From positions 1-34,546 of the forward strand of contig JACPFL010000090.1 in the NCBI GenBank assembly GCA_016183025.1: a DNA stretch of 34,546 bases. Direction: 5' to 3'. The translations under genes were made by a program, and so were the position numbers. The stretch is from Deltaproteobacteria bacterium (lineage in GTDB: Bacteria; Desulfobacterota; JACPFL01). Below are positions 30,677 to 34,546 of this stretch, one piece after another. The first letter of the stretch is position 1. Each line of letters starts with the position of its first letter. Under the pieces are notes generated by a model. It did no database searches. It was not told where the DNA came from and saw only the letters and a program-made list of their open reading frames with translations.

Positions 30677-31396
30677 TTGGATCGCGCGACGCTCTTCAAG
30701 CAGCTTGAGACCCTGCGCTGGGCGTTCATCCGCGTGGCTCTGTACGTCCTCGGGTTCGGGCTCCTGAGCTACGCCTTCTCCCGTCCCCTCCTGCTCCTGG
30801 TGCAGCGCCCCCTGGGGCTCCCGCTCTACTACTACGGCCTACCGGACGCGTTCCTCGCCAACATCCGCATCGGCCTCTTCGGCGGGCTCTTCCTGGCGGT
30901 GCCCTTCGTGTTCCGCGAGCTCTGGGTGGGTCTGGTCCCCCTGGTGCTCCCCGACTACCGGCGGTACTCGGTGCCGGTCATCGCGGCCGCCACCGTGCTC
31001 TTCCTGGCCGGCGCCACCCTGTGCTACTTCGTCGTCCTCCCCTCGGGCGTGCAGTTCCTGATCAGCTACCAGACCGACACGCTCAAACCGATGATCTCCC
31101 TGAAGACCTACGTGACGTTCTGCGTGGCCTTCATCTTCGCGTTCGGCTTCGTCTTCGAGATGCCCTTGGTGCTCCTGGTCCTGAACCGGGCCGGGCTGGT
31201 GAGCAGGGGCCGGCTCGTGCGGCAACGGCGCTACGCGGTCCTGGCCAGCGCCATCATCTCGGCCGTGCTGACGCCGACCCCGGATGTCTATAACATGATG
31301 CTCATGATGGTCCCGATGGTGGTCCTCTACGAGCTGAGCATCCTGGTGATCCGCCTGTTTGGCCGGCCGGAGCCGAAGCCCGCCCCGGCCTGCTGA
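30677..31396 (+). CDS. tatC: Twin-arginine translocase subunit TatC
   Basis: The frame has no ATG before its first conserved residues; TTG 30677 (MDRATLFKQLETLRWAFIRVALYV) gives a natural TatC start of the form LxELRxRxxxA. The 239-residue protein has six membrane helices with TatC marks: FLANIRIGLFGGLFLAVPFVFRELW, PDYRRYSVPVIAAATVLFLAGATLCYFVVLP, YVTFCVAFIFAFGFVFEMPLVLLVLNRAGLVS, and the end SAVLTPTPDVYNMMLMMVPMVVLYELSIL. TatC receives folded twin-arginine precursors, for instance molybdoenzymes. tatA/tatB are not adjacent. Confidence 0.92.
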   Translation: MDRATLFKQLETLRWAFIRVALYVLGFGLLSYAFSRPLLLLVQRPLGLPLYYYGLPDAFLANIRIGLFGGLFLAVPFVFRELWVGLVPLVLPDYRRYSVPVIAAATVLFLAGATLCYFVVLPSGVQFLISYQTDTLKPMISLKTYVTFCVAFIFAFGFVFEMPLVLLVLNRAGLVSRGRLVRQRRYAVLASAIISAVLTPTPDVYNMMLMMVPMVVLYELSILVIRLFGRPEPKPAPAC

Positions 31397-31424
31397 GATT
31401 CTCCTCCCGCCGATCGCGAGCCTG

Positions 31425-31451
31425 TTGGCCACCGGCGTTTCCGGATATAAT
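31425..31451 (+). promoter_or_regulatory. Candidate promoter of the retropepsin-like gene
   Basis: A perfect TATAAT (31446-31451) is preceded by TTGGCC (31425-31430), the same -35 hexamer as at 26923 but with a 15-base spacer. The gene starts 18 bases after the -10, with AGAGGA between. Confidence 0.4.
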
Positions 31452-31468
31452 CTCTCCAGAGGAACGAA

Positions 31469-31828
31469 ATGGGGACATTTGCGGTCAAGGTCACTCTCAG
31501 CCACCCTGAACGTCGAGCAATCCAGATGACCCTGGATCTGCTGGTGGACACCGGGGCCACCTGGAGCCTCATTCCCGCCGAGGCCGCTCGTTCCCTGGGC
31601 GTCGAGCCCTCAGAGACCCGTCCGGTTCGGACCGCCGATGGCCGCCAGCTCGTCCTCCCCCTGGGCGAGGTCCGGTTCACCATCGATGGCCGGAGCCTGA
31701 CGACCCCCTGCCTCATCGGCGGCCCTGAGTCGCCGGCTCTGCTCGGGGCCGTCACCCTGGAAGCATTCGGTCTCGCGCCCGATCCGGTGCAGAAGATCCT
31801 GGTGCCGGTCACCGGGCTCCTGCTGTAG
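31469..31828 (+). CDS. Retropepsin-like aspartic protease domain protein
   Basis: A 119-residue cytosolic protein with the active-site motif LLVDTGATWSLIP (Asp-Thr-Gly) and the second-half pattern LLGAVTLEAFGL of single-domain retroviral-type proteases, which work as dimers. Between them lie VRTADGRQLVLPLGEVRFTIDG and TTPCLIGG, the flap-like region. Such small bacterial DTG proteins are common near toxin-antitoxin or mobile sequences and mostly lack known substrates. Confidence 0.82.
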   Translation: MGTFAVKVTLSHPERRAIQMTLDLLVDTGATWSLIPAEAARSLGVEPSETRPVRTADGRQLVLPLGEVRFTIDGRSLTTPCLIGGPESPALLGAVTLEAFGLAPDPVQKILVPVTGLLL

Positions 31829-32502
31829 CAGGCCTGCGGTTTGATCAGACCGGGATCAGCCCGCCCGCGTCGTGATGGCCGACCTCCGGGACGTGACCGG
31901 CGGCTCGCGGGCGCGACGGGCACAATGACCCCCCTGCCCAGCTTGACCCCCGACCTCGGCGGGATGAGAATTACCGTACTTGCCAGCCTTGCGTGGCCCG
32001 GAGAGAAACGACCGTCTGGAGTGACCTGATCTGTCACATCCGCGTGGTACGCTGAAGCAGGATGGCGACGGTGGGCGACCCAGCCATCAGATGCTGAGCT
32101 CCGGCAGCCGCTGGCGCCGGCGGAACAGCAGACGCTCTGGGCGCAGTACCGCAAGCCGGTCCAAGGGAAGCTCCCAGTCGGCGTAGCGAGCTACGAAGCA
32201 TGGACGGAGCGCGCAATCGAGCGGGTCCGCGAGCACTTCGATGCGGACGGTCTCGCCCTGGGCCCGGGGCACAGGCGCCTGGTCGAGCGCGGCTTTTCCA
32301 CGGCGGGGGGCGTGATGGCTACCAAAGCCCGTGAGGGCCGGCCTCATCCCGTCGTCTCCCGACCGCTCCAGGCTCGGTTCCTCTCGATTCCCGAGACGCC
32401 GCTCTGCTACTGGCTCGGGGGGCGGTTCTTCGAGCTCTGGGTGGGGCGGACGCTGGGCGACGTGCCCGGCGTGGAAGTATACTGCCCTGTGGAGGATTGA
32501 GC
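31829..32502 (+). other. Decayed intergenic stretch with an untidy open frame
   Basis: No convincing complete gene is seen over about 670 bases. From about 32042 a + frame without ATG stays open to TGA 32498-32500 and reads like protein in its second half (VSRPLQARFLSIPETPLCYWLGGRFFELWVGR...), ending 2 bases before the nucleotidyltransferase ATG, so it could be the 3' end of a lost gene. The first part (31841-32029) contains short unrelated frames. No known family recognised. Confidence 0.35.
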
Positions 32503-32836
32503 ATGACCGACCCAATCCTGGAGCGGGATCCGAAGCTTGCCGAGATCATCCGGCGCCTCGTGGCCGCCTACCAGCCCGAGCGGATCTATCTCTTCGGCTC
32601 CGTGGCGCGCGGCGAGGCGGGGCCGGACAGTGACTACGACCTGCTGGTGGTTGTGCCGGACGATGCGCCGCCGGAGCAGAAGCGAAGCCGGCTCGCATAC
32701 GAGGCGCTCCGGGGCACCGCCAATGGCGACAGACGTCATCGTATGGGCTCACTCTGCCTTCGAGCGACGCAAGCGGGTGCCCGCCTCGCTTCCGGCCACT
32801 GTATTGCGCGAAGGGAGGCTTGTCCATGCCACATGA
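32503..32836 (+). pseudogene. MNT-type nucleotidyltransferase, frameshifted
   Basis: ATG 32503 opens an MNT antitoxin-like domain with the catalytic nucleotidyltransferase pattern: LVAAYQPERIYLFGSVARGEAGPDSDYDLLVVV (GSxxRG plus DSDxD). Homology runs on to YEALRGT near 32718, then moves to the +1 frame as MATDVIVWAHSAFERRKRVPASLPATVLREGRLVHAT, ending TGA 32834-32836. One inserted base near 32720 explains it. The restored product would be about 110 residues, the normal length, and would overlap the HEPN start by 11 bases as in intact MNT-HEPN pairs. The uncorrected frame instead runs on into meaningless sequence until 32874. True decay or an assembly error are both possible. Confidence 0.8.
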
Positions 32837-33134
32837 TCCCGAATTCTTGGCGGAGACACGGTCTTGGCTCCTGAAGGCTGAACAGAACCTCAGAGCAGGG
32901 GATGTGCTGCTTAAGGCGGACCCAGCGCTCTACGGGGACGTCGTCTTCCACTGCCAGCAGGCGGTCGAGAAGGCGTGGAAGGCGTTCCTGTTCTGGCACG
33001 ACGTGCCCTTTCGTACAGTTCGCTTGCACGCGGGTCGATCCACCTCGGCAGGCTTTTCCGGGGCGTTATCAAGACCGCGCGAGACGCGATTGCCGGGATC
33101 CGGTTTACGAACAACGTTATCGACAGTGTCTTGA
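32826..33134 (+). pseudogene. HEPN-domain protein with destroyed C-terminus
   Basis: ATG 32826 begins a HEPN domain (MPHDPEFLAETRSWLLKAEQNLRAGDVLLKADPALYGDVVFHCQQAVEKAWKAFLFWHDVPFR). Right after, where KTHDL and the Rx4-6H motif region should follow, the sequence becomes unrelated (TVRLHAGRSTSAGF...) and the frame ends within about 45 residues. A different frame over 33042-33166 reads FRGVIKTARDAIAGIRFTNNVIDSVLIEDAYIYRST and could be the end of another protein joined here by deletion. The MNT-HEPN pair is therefore a dead toxin-antitoxin-type module, or at least its second half is lost. Confidence 0.75.
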
Positions 33135-33207
33135 TTGAGGACGCGTATATCTACCGGAGCACTTGATGATCACCTCAGCCTGCTGACGGTAAGGCCGGGC
33201 TGGCTAC

Positions 33208-33237
33208 TTGACAGACCCTGCACGAGCCGCGAAGATT
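33208..33237 (+). promoter_or_regulatory. Candidate tRNA promoter
   Basis: TTGACA (33208-33213) with AAGATT (33232-33237) 18 bases later, ending 10 bases before the tRNA 5' end. The -35 is perfect, the -10 weak. Confidence 0.45.
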
Positions 33238-33246
33238 AGTGGGGGG

Positions 33247-33323
33247 GGCGGCGTAGCTCAGGTGGTTAGAGCGGAGGTCTCATAAGCCTCTTGTCCGGGG
33301 TTCGAGTCCCTGCGCCGCCACCA
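33247..33323 (+). tRNA. tRNA-Met (CAT), elongator type
   Basis: Full cloverleaf. The acceptor GGCGGCG (33247-33253) pairs with CGCCGCC (33313-33319), followed by A and an encoded CCA (33321-33323). The anticodon stem is GAGGT/GCCTC with loop CTCATAA and anticodon CAT at 33281-33283; the T arm has TTCGAGT. G1-C72 pairs and the anticodon stem lacks three GC pairs, so it is not the initiator; elongator Met is the best call, with a lysidine-modified Ile tRNA as the less likely alternative. Confidence 0.95.
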
Positions 33324-33376
33324 CCACTTACCTTCTGTTTGCTGTCTGGCCCGGTGAGTCCGCCCTTGGATGTCCC

Positions 33377-34546
33377 ATGAGACGGTTGCTCCCCACGGTC
33401 CGACGGACCATCGAGCAGCACGGGCTCGTCACCCCTGGGGACCGCATCCTGGTCGCGGTCTCCGGCGGGGTTGACTCGGTGGTCCTCCTCGACGTGCTCC
33501 AGGCCCTGGCCCCTCGCTGGGGCCTGAGCCTCTACGTCGGCCACGTGAACCACGGTCTGCGCCCCGAGGCCGAGGCGGAGGCATGCTGGGTGGCCGAGCT
33601 GGCCCGGAGCCGGGGCGTGCCCTGCGCCGTCCGCCGGCTGGACGGTCGCCGGGAAGGGCCGAAGGGCCAATCGCCCCAGGCGCGCTACCGCCTGCTGCGC
33701 TACCAGGCCCTCGAAGCGATGGCCGATGAGGTGGGCGCGAGCCGCCTGGCCACGGGCCATCACGCCGACGACCAGGCGGAGACCATCCTTTTGCGCCTGC
33801 TCCGCGGGGCCGGTCTCAGGGGGCTGGCCGGGATCCCGATGGTGCGCGAGGGGCGGATCATCCGGCCGCTCCTGGAGGTCTGGCGCGCGGAGATCGAGGC
33901 GCACGCCCGGGCGCGAGGGCTCGCGTCCCTCACCGACCCCACGAATGCCCGGCCCCTGTACCTCCGCAACCGGATCCGCCACGAGCTCCTGCCCCTGCTC
34001 GAGAAGGGCTACAACCCGCGCCTGCGGGCCCACCTGCGGGCGCTGGCACGCCAGGCCGGGGAGGACGAGGCCTTCTTGACCGAGCAGGCGCTCCAGGCCC
34101 TCGTGAGTGTAATTCGGACCCGGGAGCCGGGCACAGTCACCCTGGATTGCGCGGCCCTGCTCCGCCTGCACCCGGCCCTGCGGCCGCGGGTGTTGCGCCT
34201 GGCCCTGGAGGAGATGGGAGCGCGGAGCTGGGGGCGCGCGCACCTGACCGCGCTCCAGGAGCTGGCTGCGGGACGCGGGGCGGGACGGCTCGTGTTGCCG
34301 GGCGGGCTTGCCGTGGTGCGGGACGCCGGGGCGCTGCGGCTGTCCACCGGACCTGTCTCGGTCGCGGCCCCTTTTGCGGTCGTCTTGCAGGTCCCGGGCA
34401 CCACGCCCATCCCCGAGGCGGGGGTCGCGCTCCGGTGCACCCTGGTCCCGGCGAGCGAGGTCCGGGGGGTCAAGGAGGAGGGGGCGCTCTATCGCGACCA
34501 GGGTGCCCTGCCGGGCCCGCTCCTGGCGCGCGGTCAGGTGCGCGCG
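33377..34546 (+). CDS. tilS: tRNA(Ile)-lysidine synthase TilS (3' truncated by the window)
   Basis: ATG 33377 opens a frame of 390 codons that leaves the window. The N-terminal N-type ATP pyrophosphatase has the PP-loop ILVAVSGGVDSVVLLDVLQAL, then GHVNHGLRPEAEAEACWVAELARSRGVPC, ATGHHADDQAETILLRLLRGAGLRGLAGIP and PLYLRNRIRHELLPLLE, all standard TilS motifs, followed by the TilS substrate-binding middle and the beginning of the C-terminal domain. TilS adds lysine to C34 of tRNA-Ile(CAU) so that it reads AUA. It often precedes hpt and ftsH, which would lie outside. It starts 53 bases after a CAT-anticodon tRNA. Confidence 0.94.
   Translation, partial: MRRLLPTVRRTIEQHGLVTPGDRILVAVSGGVDSVVLLDVLQALAPRWGLSLYVGHVNHGLRPEAEAEACWVAELARSRGVPCAVRRLDGRREGPKGQSPQARYRLLRYQALEAMADEVGASRLATGHHADDQAETILLRLLRGAGLRGLAGIPMVREGRIIRPLLEVWRAEIEAHARARGLASLTDPTNARPLYLRNRIRHELLPLLEKGYNPRLRAHLRALARQAGEDEAFLTEQALQALVSVIRTREPGTVTLDCAALLRLHPALRPRVLRLALEEMGARSWGRAHLTALQELAAGRGAGRLVLPGGLAVVRDAGALRLSTGPVSVAAPFAVVLQVPGTTPIPEAGVALRCTLVPASEVRGVKEEGALYRDQGALPGPLLARGQVRA

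Noticed and set aside
31900-32040. Insertion-sequence end (TTGACCCCC ... GATGAGAATTACCG resembles some transposon termini)
   Set aside because: No matching partner repeat, target duplication or transposase remnant was found by eye.
1-34546. CRISPR arrays or phage genes
   Set aside because: No regularly spaced long repeats, cas genes, or phage structural or integrase genes are seen.

Overview
The window comes from a high-GC bacterium. Gene style (overlapping GTG/ATG starts, strong AGGAGG ribosome sites), soil-type metabolism (molybdenum hydroxylase, pyruvate dehydrogenase, two-subunit 2-oxoacid:ferredoxin oxidoreductase) and heavy selenocysteine use would fit an uncultured lineage such as Rokubacteria/Methylomirabilota. 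That placement is an inference from gene content. Nearly all genes are on the + strand; only a LysR regulator is on the - strand.

Positions 1-11000 are the striking part: a metal/mercury-type island in which at least six genes read through in-frame UGA codons. In each, the UGA sits where the family has a metal-binding or catalytic cysteine, and the family sequence continues after it. They are a MerP-like HMA protein (CxxU, 319-828), a glutaredoxin-like protein (UxxS, 5121-5369), an HMA protein with two UGAs (GMTUGRU, 5396-5659), a tandem HMA-like secreted protein (UxxC, 5727-6401), a MerB-type organomercurial lyase whose second catalytic Cys is UGA (6445-7062), and another HMA protein (CGLU, 10563-10910). 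UGA is also the normal stop of many neighbours, so this looks like selenocysteine, not a changed code. Short hairpins resembling bacterial SECIS elements follow the UGAs. Around them are a predicted permease, a CusF-like protein, two paralogous secreted Cx6CEG proteins, a TlpA-like thioredoxin, a methionine-rich secreted protein and a MerE-like transporter. A PAS-AAA-Fis sigma54 activator that has lost its Walker A loop sits in the middle. Downstream of it are three degenerate 22-23 bp repeats and a near-consensus sigma54 promoter ahead of a DUF302 / membrane protein / HMA-Sec operon.

Positions 11000-15600 hold an FHA-TM-coiled-coil-trypsin fusion, a DedA protein, and an SBP56 (methanethiol oxidase type) gene followed by SCO1/SenC, a linkage known for methanethiol oxidase loci.

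Positions 15700-29560 are a metabolic block: a cox-like molybdenum hydroxylase (M-L-S order) with CoxG, a medium-chain dehydrogenase/reductase, the four pyruvate dehydrogenase-type genes (E1alpha, E1beta, E2, E3), a GcvT/YgfZ-like folate protein, and a 2-oxoacid:ferredoxin oxidoreductase pair behind its own sigma70 promoter.

Positions 29569-34546 hold LysR (-), tatC, a retropepsin-like protein, a decayed stretch with a frameshifted MNT nucleotidyltransferase and a truncated HEPN gene, an elongator tRNA-Met and the start of tilS, which runs off the window. No selA, selB, selC, selD or merA is visible here.
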